From Stenotrophomonas maltophilia (GTDB lineage: Bacteria; Pseudomonadota; Gammaproteobacteria; Xanthomonadales; Xanthomonadaceae): a DNA stretch of 5,655 bases. Both the position numbers and the translations under genes were made by a program. How positions within the stretch are numbered: the first letter of the stretch is position 1; each line of letters begins with the position of its first letter. The stretch lies in NCBI GenBank assembly GCA_002386405.1, contig DGIP01000089.1, positions 1 through 5,655 of the forward strand, given 5' to 3'. Shown piece after piece: positions 1 through 5,655 of the stretch. A model generated the notes under the pieces. The model made no database searches. It was given only the letters and a program-made list of their open reading frames with translations, and was not told where the DNA came from.

Positions 1-12
1 CGCGCGCATCCC

Positions 13-35
13 GTAGAGCCACGCCCTGCGTGGCT
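13..35. repeat. REP-like palindrome (SMAG-type, GTAG-headed)
   Basis: The element starts with GTAG at 13-16, followed by a perfect 8-bp stem, AGCCACGC (17-24) and GCGTGGCT (28-35), around a 3-nt loop. A GTAG head followed by a short GC-rich hairpin is the known layout of the abundant SMAG/REP repeats of Stenotrophomonas maltophilia, which are mobilised by RAYT-type transposases. The left arm begins 8 nt beyond the stop codon of the minus-strand GntR gene, so it could also act as a transcription or mRNA-stability barrier for that operon. No T-run follows the stem, so it is not a textbook intrinsic terminator. Only one copy is visible in the window. Confidence 0.72.
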
Positions 36-42
36 GGATCCC

Positions 43-786
43 TCAACGGGCGGTAGCGGCCAGGAACCGTTCGCGGTCCTGCTGGGTGCGCCGGCGGATT
101 TCCGCCAGCGCCTCATTTTCCGTAGCTTCCAGCATCGATTCGAACAGCCGCTGGAAGTGATTGCGCATTGCCGTGCGGGCCGCGCCCGGGTCGCGCAGGC
201 GCAGGCCATCGAGGATGGCGGTGTGTTCGTCGTTGCGGGTGTCGCCGTCGTTGTGGCACACGTTGGCATACACCTGGCGCACCCGCGGCAACTCGTTGCG
301 CATGCGCCAGATCAGCTGCACGCAGTGCTCCACCACCGGGTTGCCGGCGATGCGTGCAATGGCCAGGTGGAACTGGCGGTCGGCCTCGCTGGCCGCCGCC
401 TCGCTCGAGGCCGGGTCGGTCATGGCCGCAATCAGCCCTTCCAGCATTTCCACTTCCGCATCGGTGATGCGGCTGGCGGCCATGGCCGCCGCCTCGGCTT
501 CGATCACCGCACGGGCGGCGGTGAGGTCGAACGCCGATACATCCGGCAGCGCGCCAGGGGCGGCTGCCGGACGTGCCTTCACGTACACGCCCGAACCGGT
601 CTTGATGGTGATCAGGCCCTGCGCCTCCAGGGCGATTTCCGCTTCACGCACGGTCACCCGGCTCACCCCCAGCCGTTCGGCCAGGTCGCGTTCTCCGGGC
701 AGGCGCGAGCCGGGCGGGAATTCGCCCTTCTCGATCAGCGCGACGATTTCAGCGGCAATGGACTGGTAAAGGCGGGGTTCGGACAT
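43..786 (-). CDS. FadR-subfamily (FCD) GntR transcriptional regulator
   Basis: This is a ligand-responsive DNA-binding regulator of 247 aa, a normal length for FadR-type GntR proteins. Residues about 4-72 form the GntR winged helix-turn-helix, with the typical run PPGSRLPGERDLAERLGVSR, then TVREA, and a wing GLITIKTGSGVYV. Residues about 85-225 form the all-helical FCD ligand domain. D136, H140, H188 and H210 lie in D-x3-H, DEH and RNH contexts and match the family's metal-site pattern, so it probably binds a carboxylate or sugar acid next to a divalent metal. I chose the ATG at 784-786 because an AGG lies 8 nt upstream; an in-frame TTG at 790-792 would add two residues. It lies 43 bp downstream of the TonB-dependent receptor on the same strand with no terminator between, so it is probably co-transcribed and autoregulated. 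Regulation of the divergent PL6 gene is inferred from position. The family is firm; the ligand, perhaps an alginate-derived keto-deoxy sugar acid, is a guess. Confidence 0.92.
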   Translation of the reverse strand: MSEPRLYQSIAAEIVALIEKGEFPPGSRLPGERDLAERLGVSRVTVREAEIALEAQGLITIKTGSGVYVKARPAAAPGALPDVSAFDLTAARAVIEAEAAAMAASRITDAEVEMLEGLIAAMTDPASSEAAASEADRQFHLAIARIAGNPVVEHCVQLIWRMRNELPRVRQVYANVCHNDGDTRNDEHTAILDGLRLRDPGAARTAMRNHFQRLFESMLEATENEALAEIRRRTQQDRERFLAATAR

Positions 787-829
787 CTTCAAGGCCTGGC
801 TGTACGGTGGCTGGGAACCGGAGTTGCGC

Positions 830-3718
830 TTAGAAACGGTAGCGTACCCCCAGATAATACCGCCGGCCGTAGGTGGTGTACTCGCGGAAGCTGCCCAGGA
901 TGGGCATATCCGACACCCGCGGCTCGTCCGTGAGGTTGCTGGCCGACAGCGATACCGACAGGTGCTTGTTCACCTTGTAGGTGGCGCGGAAGTCCAGCGA
1001 GCCATTGTCGCGCACGTAGCGGTTCTGCGCCGGGTCGCCGACGAACTGCTGGTAGTAATCGGAGCGGTACTTGTAGATGGCCTGCAGGTCCAGCTTGCCC
1101 AGGCCCCAGTACACCTGCGCCGAGGCCACGTGCTTGGACAGGCCGAAGATGTTGGCCGGCTCCACGATGCCCGGGGTGACGATGCCGGTGCTCGGGTCGG
1201 TGGACTCGCCCAGGCGCAGGTCTTCGGTCTTGAAGTTGGAATGGGCGTAGTTGTAGCTGGCCTTCACGCCCAGCCCGGCGAAGATGCCCGGCAGGTAGGA
1301 GAAGCTGTGCGAGCCGGTGAGCTCGAAGCCGATGAGGTCGCTCTTCTGGTCGCTGGTGGCCAGCTGCTCCACCGGCACGGTGACGCTCACCCCGTCGATG
1401 TCGAAGTTCTCGCCCACCACCACCGGCACCGAGCCGCCGTTGAACTGCTTGTAGTACACGGCAGTGGACAGCATGGAATCGGCGTTGGCGTACCACTCCA
1501 GCGAGACATCGGCATTCCACGACATCAGCGGGGTGGCGCGCGGGTTGCCGGTGGCGGTGATGTTGCCCAGCGCATCTGCCACGCTGCCGAATTCGGTATC
1601 CACCTCATCCAGGTTGAAGCTGCGGCCGTAGCCGAGCGCGGCCAGGTCCGGGCGCGACATCGCGCGGTAGGCGCCCACGCGCAGCAGCAGGTCCGGGCGC
1701 AGTTCGAAGGCGGCGTTGAAGCTGGGCAGCCATTCGTTGTTGCTGGACTTGAGCACCTGCCGGGTGAAGTCGCCGGTGGGCCGCAGGGTCACGGTGCCGT
1801 CGGGGTTGTTGACCACGTCCAGCCCGCTGCGCAGGCCCATCGAACGCACGTCGGTGTGCACCCAGCGCACGCCGATGTTGCCGGTGACCGGCACGCCGAA
1901 CCATTCGCTGCTGTAGTCGCCCATCAGGTAGATGGCGCTGGTCTTTTCGGTCACATCGTTGTTGGCCGGGTCGCGCAGGTCCGCGCTGAGGCCGGTGTCG
2001 TCCACGCCGGTGAAGGCCTTGAACAGGCAGCGGCTGTCGAAGGTGGCCCACTGGTCGATGGTGTTGCCGCTGGCGTTGGCCAGGAAATCATCCTGCGGGA
2101 AGGCCTGGCGGCAGGCCTGGTTGGCGGCGCGGATCGCGGCGACATTGGTGGTGGTGACATCCACGGTGTCGGTGAAGTCGGTGTAGGTGGCTTCCGACCG
2201 GCGCAGGCCACCCTTGAGCGCGGTGAAGAAGCCGCTTTCCGGGGTGAACGCCGCATCGAAGCGGCCGGCGCGGATGGTGTGTTCGCGGTCCTGCTGGCGG
2301 CGGCGGATCAGGGCCGAATCGGTGAAGTTGTCCGGGTTGTTCACGTCGAACGCCGGATCGAGGTAGATGCTGGGCACATCGCCGCTGTAGTCGTAGGTGT
2401 AATCGACATAGCGGGTGTTCTTGATGCCGGCCACCGGGTTGCCGTTGACGTCGGTACGCCCGGCGCGCAGGCGGGTGGAGCGCTCGATCTGCGAACGCTG
2501 GGTGTTGGAGTAGGACAGATCCGTGGAGAACATCCACGCCGCGCTGGGCCGCACGATCACGTTGAACCCGCCGCCGGTGTACTCCTCCTTGCGTTCAAGG
2601 AAATTGCCGGTGGAATCGATGGTGGTGCTGCCGGTGTGGCTGAGCAGCGCGCCATCGTCGCTGACCACGCGGTTGTTGATGTTGCGCATCATCGACGACA
2701 ACGTCAGGTCCGAGCGGTCTTCGGTGTAGTCGCGCTTGGAGTGCTGGTAATCCAGGTTCACTTCCACCGCGTCGTTGGGCCGCCACTGCAGCGCGCCGAA
2801 CTGCGAATCGCGCTTGTCGTGTTCGATGAACTGGCGGTACAGGCGGCTGCCGGGCACCAGGTAGTACGGCACGCCGTTGGCCACGTCGTTGCCGTTGACC
2901 TGGGTGCAGTTGCGGGTGGCGCCGACCACTTCGCGGCCATCGCAGGCGGCCCAGGTGGTGCTGCTGGAGAACATTTCCTCCGGGTTGCTGCCTTCCAGCG
3001 CCTGCAGGCCGACCGAGACGCCGAGCTTGCCGCCGCCGCTGAAATCGAACTGGTCGATGTAGCTGGCGGTACCGCGCCAGCCCACGCCGTCGCCGTCCTT
3101 GAGGCGATCGTCGTATTCCTGCCAGGTGCCGCGCCCGTCCAGCTGGAAGGTGCGCTTGCCGTATTCGAGCGGCTTGACGGTTTCCATGTTGACGGTGCCG
3201 GCGGTGCCGCCTTCGACGAAGTCGGCGCGCTGGGTCTTGTAGATGGCCACGGTGTTGATCAGCTCCGAGGGGAACTGGTTGAAGTTCACCGAGCGGTCGC
3301 CGCTGCCGTTGGTGGCCTCGCGGCCATTGAAGGTGGACGAGCCCAGGAACGGGCCCAGGCCACGGATCGAGATTTCGGAGGCGCCGCCCTTCTCGCGGTG
3401 GGTGGAGGCACCGGTGATGGTTTCGATGGCTTCGCCGATCGACAACGCCGGCAGGTCGCCGATGTCTTCGGCCGAGAGCACGTCGGACACCACGGTCTCG
3501 TCGCGCTTCTTGTCGATCGAGGTCTGGATGGTGCCGCGGGTGCCGGTCACTTGGACCTGGTCCAGGGTGGTGGCCTGCGCCGGCGCGGTGGCCGGGGCGG
3601 CGTCCTGTGCATGGGCCAGCGGCAGGGCCGCGGTGGCGCACAGGGCATAGAACAGCGCGCTGTGCAGCGCGGTGTGGCGGAAGCCTCGTGGCGAGGCCGT
3701 ACGGCGGTCATGCAACAT
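830..3718 (-). CDS. TonB-dependent outer-membrane receptor, Xanthomonas/Caulobacter type
   Basis: This is a complete 962-aa TonB-dependent transporter that would import large oligosaccharides across the outer membrane using TonB-ExbBD energy. Residues 1-37 are a Sec signal peptide: basic start, hydrophobic stretch about 17-33, probable cleavage after AHA before QDA. A Pro/Ala-rich linker follows, then a TonB-box-like TLDQVQVTGTR at 51-61. The plug spans about 65-185, with LPALSIGEAIETITGAS, SEISIRGLGP and VEGGTAGTVNMETVKP, the signatures of the Xanth-Caul receptor subfamily. The remainder is the beta-barrel, ending in GVRYRF with the C-terminal aromatic typical of BAM substrates. There is no N-terminal anti-sigma-interaction (STN) domain, so it is not a FecA-type signalling receptor. 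The start is supported by GGGAGGGAG (3725-3733) ending 6 nt before the ATG. The first gene of a probable operon with the GntR regulator, it is divergent from a PL6 lyase. This context suggests uptake of alginate oligosaccharides rather than siderophores. Its mature part has only four cysteines, in two close pairs. Confidence 0.94.
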   Translation of the reverse strand: MLHDRRTASPRGFRHTALHSALFYALCATAALPLAHAQDAAPATAPAQATTLDQVQVTGTRGTIQTSIDKKRDETVVSDVLSAEDIGDLPALSIGEAIETITGASTHREKGGASEISIRGLGPFLGSSTFNGREATNGSGDRSVNFNQFPSELINTVAIYKTQRADFVEGGTAGTVNMETVKPLEYGKRTFQLDGRGTWQEYDDRLKDGDGVGWRGTASYIDQFDFSGGGKLGVSVGLQALEGSNPEEMFSSSTTWAACDGREVVGATRNCTQVNGNDVANGVPYYLVPGSRLYRQFIEHDKRDSQFGALQWRPNDAVEVNLDYQHSKRDYTEDRSDLTLSSMMRNINNRVVSDDGALLSHTGSTTIDSTGNFLERKEEYTGGGFNVIVRPSAAWMFSTDLSYSNTQRSQIERSTRLRAGRTDVNGNPVAGIKNTRYVDYTYDYSGDVPSIYLDPAFDVNNPDNFTDSALIRRRQQDREHTIRAGRFDAAFTPESGFFTALKGGLRRSEATYTDFTDTVDVTTTNVAAIRAANQACRQAFPQDDFLANASGNTIDQWATFDSRCLFKAFTGVDDTGLSADLRDPANNDVTEKTSAIYLMGDYSSEWFGVPVTGNIGVRWVHTDVRSMGLRSGLDVVNNPDGTVTLRPTGDFTRQVLKSSNNEWLPSFNAAFELRPDLLLRVGAYRAMSRPDLAALGYGRSFNLDEVDTEFGSVADALGNITATGNPRATPLMSWNADVSLEWYANADSMLSTAVYYKQFNGGSVPVVVGENFDIDGVSVTVPVEQLATSDQKSDLIGFELTGSHSFSYLPGIFAGLGVKASYNYAHSNFKTEDLRLGESTDPSTGIVTPGIVEPANIFGLSKHVASAQVYWGLGKLDLQAIYKYRSDYYQQFVGDPAQNRYVRDNGSLDFRATYKVNKHLSVSLSASNLTDEPRVSDMPILGSFREYTTYGRRYYLGVRYRF

Positions 3719-3738
3719 CGTGATCTCCCTCCCAGGAT

Positions 3739-3766
3739 GGATCGTCCGAATACACGGATTCGATCC
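3739..3766. repeat. Inverted repeat in the receptor 5' leader
   Basis: GGATCG (3739-3744) and CGATCC (3761-3766) form a perfect 6-bp inverted repeat around 16 nt. A competing inner pair, CGAAT (3747-3751) and ATTCG (3758-3762), has a 6-nt loop. The structure lies just upstream of the receptor's ribosome binding site on the minus strand, so it could fold in the mRNA leader or bind a protein. No known family is recognised, and chance is possible. Confidence 0.3.
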
Positions 3767-3768
3767 GG

Positions 3769-3797
3769 AAGATTCACGGTTGAAGGACCAATGTCAA
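3769..3797 (-). promoter_or_regulatory. Candidate promoter of the receptor-regulator operon
   Basis: Read on the minus strand, a perfect -35 hexamer TTGACA lies at 3797-3792. At a 17-nt spacing the -10 position reads AATCTT (3774-3769), a poor match to TATAAT. The -35 lies inside the ACCAAT/ATTGGT inverted repeat, which would suit repression by operator occupancy. A weak -10 is compatible with an activated or sugar-induced promoter. Support is sequence likeness only. Confidence 0.35.
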
Positions 3798-3806
3798 TGA
3801 ATTGGT
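3787..3806. promoter_or_regulatory. Candidate operator: ACCAAT-N8-ATTGGT
   Basis: ACCAAT (3787-3792) and ATTGGT (3801-3806) are perfect 6-bp inverted arms spaced by 8 nt, with a nested CAAT-GA-ATTG. Flanking bases extend into TTGGTACTAA (3802-3811), a near-palindrome. TGGT/ACCA half-sites are typical of FadR, UxuR/ExuR and PdhR-like GntR operators, although those usually run TGGT then ACCA with a short spacer, so the arm order here is reversed. The repeat covers the candidate -35 of the receptor promoter. It is the best candidate binding site for the GntR regulator encoded in the same operon, or for another local regulator. Confidence 0.45.
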
Positions 3807-3815
3807 ACTAAAGTC

Positions 3816-3825
3816 TACCCCGGTA
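3816..3825. repeat. Short inverted repeat TACC-CC-GGTA
   Basis: TACC (3816-3819) and GGTA (3822-3825) are inverted around CC. Together with the GGTA at 3804-3807 this gives closely spaced GGTA/TACC half-sites just upstream of the receptor promoter. It may be an extension of the operator cluster. It is short enough to be chance. Confidence 0.25.
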
Positions 3826-3847
3826 ATCCACCTAGACCAGTTTCAGC

Positions 3848-3859
3848 CACATTTATGTG
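3848..3859. repeat. Inverted repeat CACAT-TT-ATGTG
   Basis: Perfect 5-bp arms surround a 2-nt centre in the middle of the divergent intergenic region, in a locally AT-richer stretch. A CRP/Clp site would read TGTGA-N6-TCACA, so this is not one. A role as an operator is possible but unassigned. Confidence 0.3.
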
Positions 3860-3873
3860 CGGATGCAGCAGAT

Positions 3874-3885
3874 ATTTGCGCAAAT
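3874..3885. promoter_or_regulatory. Perfect 12-bp palindrome ATTTGCGCAAAT
   Basis: This is an uninterrupted 12-bp palindrome centred on CG at 3879/3880. It lies about midway between the two divergent start codons. A CG-centred palindrome is the general form of LacI-family operators, but the flanks do not match a consensus I recognise. It is likely to bind a dimeric regulator; which one is unknown. Confidence 0.38.
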
Positions 3886-3889
3886 GGCT

Positions 3890-3912
3890 TACCAGCTGCG
3901 GCTAAAGTGGTA
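3890..3912. promoter_or_regulatory. Candidate operator: TACCA-N13-TGGTA
   Basis: TACCA (3890-3894) and TGGTA (3908-3912) are perfect inverted arms upstream of the lyase promoter region. The arm order and ACCA-to-TGGT spacing (13 nt) resemble the ACCA-N12-TGGT element at 3787-3806 on the receptor side. The two could be a pair of sites for one regulator serving both divergent genes. The link is inferred from the shared arms only. Confidence 0.33.
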
Positions 3913-3923
3913 TGTGATTGTGG

Positions 3924-3954
3924 TTGACGTCGTTGCGGTCGAGGCTGTTACCAT
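3924..3954 (+). promoter_or_regulatory. Candidate promoter of the PL6 lyase gene
   Basis: TTGACG (3924-3929) matches 5 of 6 bases of the -35 consensus. TACCAT (3949-3954) matches 4 of 6 of the -10, with a longish 19-nt spacer. Transcription would begin near 3961 and leave a leader of about 40 nt before the GTG start. The candidate operator at 3890-3912 would sit just upstream. It is a weak promoter by sequence. Confidence 0.3.
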
Positions 3955-3985
3955 CCGGACTCGCGTTGGGGTCTACGGTGATCTG

Positions 3986-3990
3986 GGAGG
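3986..3990 (+). promoter_or_regulatory. Ribosome binding site deciding the PL6 GTG start
   Basis: GGAGG, inside GGGAGGG (3985-3991), lies 8 nt before the GTG at 3999 and just after the in-frame upstream region. An in-frame TAA at 3993-3995 closes the frame further upstream. The later ATG at 4068 has only a GGGG run (4054-4057) 10 nt upstream. An 8-bp palindrome GGTTAACC (3990-3997) fills the gap to the start codon. Confidence 0.6.
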
Positions 3991-3998
3991 GTTAACCT

Positions 3999-5655
3999 GT
4001 GGCACAGCAACAAGATGTGGGTGTGAGTAGGGCGGTAGAGCGTTGGCGTTGGTGGGGTCCGCGCCCCATGAAAGGCGGGCGCCATTGCGTTGAGCGCGTC
4101 GCCACGCGCCCGGGACCCGCCGCCCGACACGGAAAATGGTTTTCAACGGGGTTGGCACTGGCGCTCCTGCCTGGGGCTGCCTGGTCTGCTGAGCACTTGG
4201 TGCATGACGCGGCTGGGTACGCTGCTGCCGCCAAGGGCCTGAAACCTGGCGATACCGTGATTCTGGCGGATGGGGTGTGGCGGGATGTCGATCTGCTGCT
4301 GACGGGGACCGGCAACATTGGTCAACCAATTCGGCTGACCGCGCAGACGCCGGGGAAGGTGATCCTGAGCGGGCAGTCGCAGCTGCGGCTGGCCGGGGCC
4401 TACCTGGAAGTCTCCAACCTGGTGTTCCGCGATGGCTGGGCGCCGGGCGGCGAGGTGGTGAGCTTCCGCAGTTCCTCCAAGGCATGGGCCGAGCACAGCC
4501 GGGTCACCGGCATCGTGATTGATGGCTACAACAAGCCCGACCGCGCCCAGTCCGATAACTGGGTGGCCATGTACGGTGCATTCAACCGCTTCGACCACAA
4601 CCAGCTGGTGGGCAAGACCAACGCCGGCACCACCCTGGTGGTGGTGCGCAATACCACCAGCGGGTTGGACAACCGCCATCGCATCGACCACAACTGGTTC
4701 GGGCCGCGCCCCAACCTGGGCAGCAACGGCGGCGAGACCATCCGGGTGGGCACCAGCCACGATTCGCAGTCGGCCTCCAACTCGGTGGTGGAGAACAACT
4801 GGTTCGAGCACTGCGATGGCGAGGTGGAGATCGTCTCCAACAAGTCCGGCGGCAACCTGTACCGCGGCAACGTGTTCAAGGAATCGCGCGGCTCGATGGT
4901 GCTGCGCCACGGCCACGGCAACGTGGTGGAGCGCAACATCTTCCTGGGCAACGGCAAGCCGCACACCGGTGGCGTGCGGGTGATCAACCGCGACCAGATC
5001 GTGCGCGACAACTATTTCGAAGGGGTGGCCGGCGATGGCTTCGCCTCGGCGCTGGCGGTGATGGCCGGCACCCGCGATGCGCCGCTCAACCGCTATGAGC
5101 AGGTCGACAACGCGCGGATCAGCCACAACAGCTTCGTGCAGGCGCGCTACCTGTTCCTGGGTGCCGGGCTGGACGACGAGCGCAACGCGATGCCCGTGCG
5201 CAGCAGAATCAGCGACAACCTGTTCGTCGGCGATGGCAGCGGCGAGCTGCTGCGCACCCAGGGCGACCTTTCCGGCATTGCCTTCAGCGGCAACGTGCAG
5301 AGCCCAGCGGCCTCGCCCGGTTTCCCGAACGGCGTGCAGGGCCGCACCCTCGCCCTGCAGCGCGCGGCCAATGGCCTGCTGTATCCGCCGGCCGGCATCG
5401 AGGTTGGCGCGCCGCGCGACCTGGCGCCGATTGCACGCGATAGCGTTGGCGTGAGCTGGTATCCCAAGCAGGTCACCCGCACCGCGCTGGACAGCGGCCG
5501 CGCGCACCGCGTCGCGCCGGGCGAAGACACCCTGGTGACGGCGGTGGCGGCCAGCGCCGCGGGCGACCGCCTGCAGCTGCAACCCGGTGACTACCGCATC
5601 AGCCAGGTGCTGGCGGAGGACCACCCGCTCAGCGTGATCGGCCCGGCCAAGGGCA
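3999..5655 (+). CDS. Polysaccharide lyase family 6, probable alginate lyase (3' end outside window)
   Basis: This is an exported lyase that cleaves uronate-containing glycans by beta-elimination; 552 codons are visible and the frame is still open at the window edge. A hydrophobic signal core (residues about 50-61, GLALALLPGAAW) ends in AWSA before EHL, with no lipobox, so the product is probably periplasmic. The parallel beta-helix of chondroitinase-B type begins with LKPGDTVILADGVWRD. K282 (NKS) and R303 (LRHG) are 21 apart, and E275 and E277 lie 7 and 5 before the lysine. This is the spacing of the catalytic Lys/Arg (250/271) and calcium-binding glutamates (243/245) of chondroitinase B. NGGETIRVGTS (N243) is a further family motif. 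After about residue 490 a second domain begins (DRLQLQPGDYRIS), as in two-domain PL6 alginate lyases of about 700-750 aa. Alginate is the likeliest substrate; dermatan sulfate cannot be excluded. The GTG start has a strong ribosome binding site but gives an unusually long 46-residue leader; ATG 4068 is the alternative. Confidence 0.88.
   Translation, partial: MAQQQDVGVSRAVERWRWWGPRPMKGGRHCVERVATRPGPAARHGKWFSTGLALALLPGAAWSAEHLVHDAAGYAAAAKGLKPGDTVILADGVWRDVDLLLTGTGNIGQPIRLTAQTPGKVILSGQSQLRLAGAYLEVSNLVFRDGWAPGGEVVSFRSSSKAWAEHSRVTGIVIDGYNKPDRAQSDNWVAMYGAFNRFDHNQLVGKTNAGTTLVVVRNTTSGLDNRHRIDHNWFGPRPNLGSNGGETIRVGTSHDSQSASNSVVENNWFEHCDGEVEIVSNKSGGNLYRGNVFKESRGSMVLRHGHGNVVERNIFLGNGKPHTGGVRVINRDQIVRDNYFEGVAGDGFASALAVMAGTRDAPLNRYEQVDNARISHNSFVQARYLFLGAGLDDERNAMPVRSRISDNLFVGDGSGELLRTQGDLSGIAFSGNVQSPAASPGFPNGVQGRTLALQRAANGLLYPPAGIEVGAPRDLAPIARDSVGVSWYPKQVTRTALDSGRAHRVAPGEDTLVTAVAASAAGDRLQLQPGDYRISQVLAEDHPLSVIGPAKG

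Noticed and set aside
787..829. Terminator or promoter between receptor and regulator genes
   Set aside because: No stem followed by a T-run and no convincing -35/-10 pair is visible in this short gap, so read-through is the simpler reading.
824..3811. Plus-strand open frame of 995 codons opposite the receptor gene
   Set aside because: Its translation is a Val/Ala/Gly/His-rich low-information protein without domains. It is the mirror of a GC-rich minus-strand gene with clear receptor motifs, so the lack of stops is a composition artefact.
3908..3930. Possible Clp/CRP site around TGTGATTGTGGTTGAC
   Set aside because: The left half TGTGA is present, but the expected TCACA right half is absent (TTGAC), so the match is too poor to call.
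4015..4026. Tiny leader ORF ATG TGG GTG TGA (regulatory leader peptide)
   Set aside because: Only three codons, with no ribosome binding site and no attenuator-like stems beside it. It is most likely chance inside the lyase leader.
4519..4983. Plus-strand frame starting with ATG at 4519
   Set aside because: It is a shifted frame inside the PL6 gene, Thr/Ala/Arg/Trp-rich with no motif. The in-frame PL6 reading continues uninterrupted through it.
4143..5624. Minus-strand open frame of 493 codons opposite the lyase
   Set aside because: No domain or signal is recognisable, and the plus-strand frame carries the full PL6 catalytic set. This is an antisense shadow.
1..5655. tRNA, rRNA, CRISPR array, insertion sequence or phage genes
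   Set aside because: No regularly spaced repeats, transposase or integrase motifs, or cloverleaf or rRNA sequences were seen on either strand.

Overview
This high-GC window looks like a Stenotrophomonas-type gammaproteobacterium (Xanthomonadaceae). Three things point there: a GTAG-headed short palindrome at the left end that resembles the Stenotrophomonas SMAG/REP repeats, a TonB-dependent receptor of the Xanthomonas/Caulobacter carbohydrate-uptake type, and very GC-rich third codon positions. The species assignment is an inference from these features.

Layout: on the minus strand lie a FadR-type (FCD) GntR regulator (43-786) and, upstream of it, a complete 962-residue TonB-dependent receptor (830-3718). 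The gap between them is only 43 bp with no visible terminator, so they probably form one operon transcribed right to left. A 280-bp divergent intergenic region (3719-3998) holds several inverted repeats and weak promoter-like elements. On the plus strand a polysaccharide lyase family 6 (PL6, chondroitinase-B-like; most probably alginate lyase) gene starts at about 3999 and runs off the right edge, with its second beta-helix domain just beginning. A REP-like hairpin lies directly behind the regulator.

How they fit together (inference): this is a small polysaccharide utilisation locus. The receptor would carry uronate-containing oligosaccharides across the outer membrane with TonB energy. The exported PL6 lyase would depolymerise them by beta-elimination. 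The FCD-GntR regulator would sense a sugar-acid breakdown product and control both directions from operators in the shared intergenic region. Alginate is the favoured substrate because most PL6 enzymes act on it. The same catalytic set also occurs in dermatan-sulfate lyase, so the substrate is not proven from this window. The rest of the catabolic pathway is presumably beyond the right edge.

I see no new defence or mobile system here. The points worth a second look are the operator cluster between the divergent genes, the odd N-terminal stretch of the lyase, the paired cysteines of the receptor, and the REP behind the regulator.
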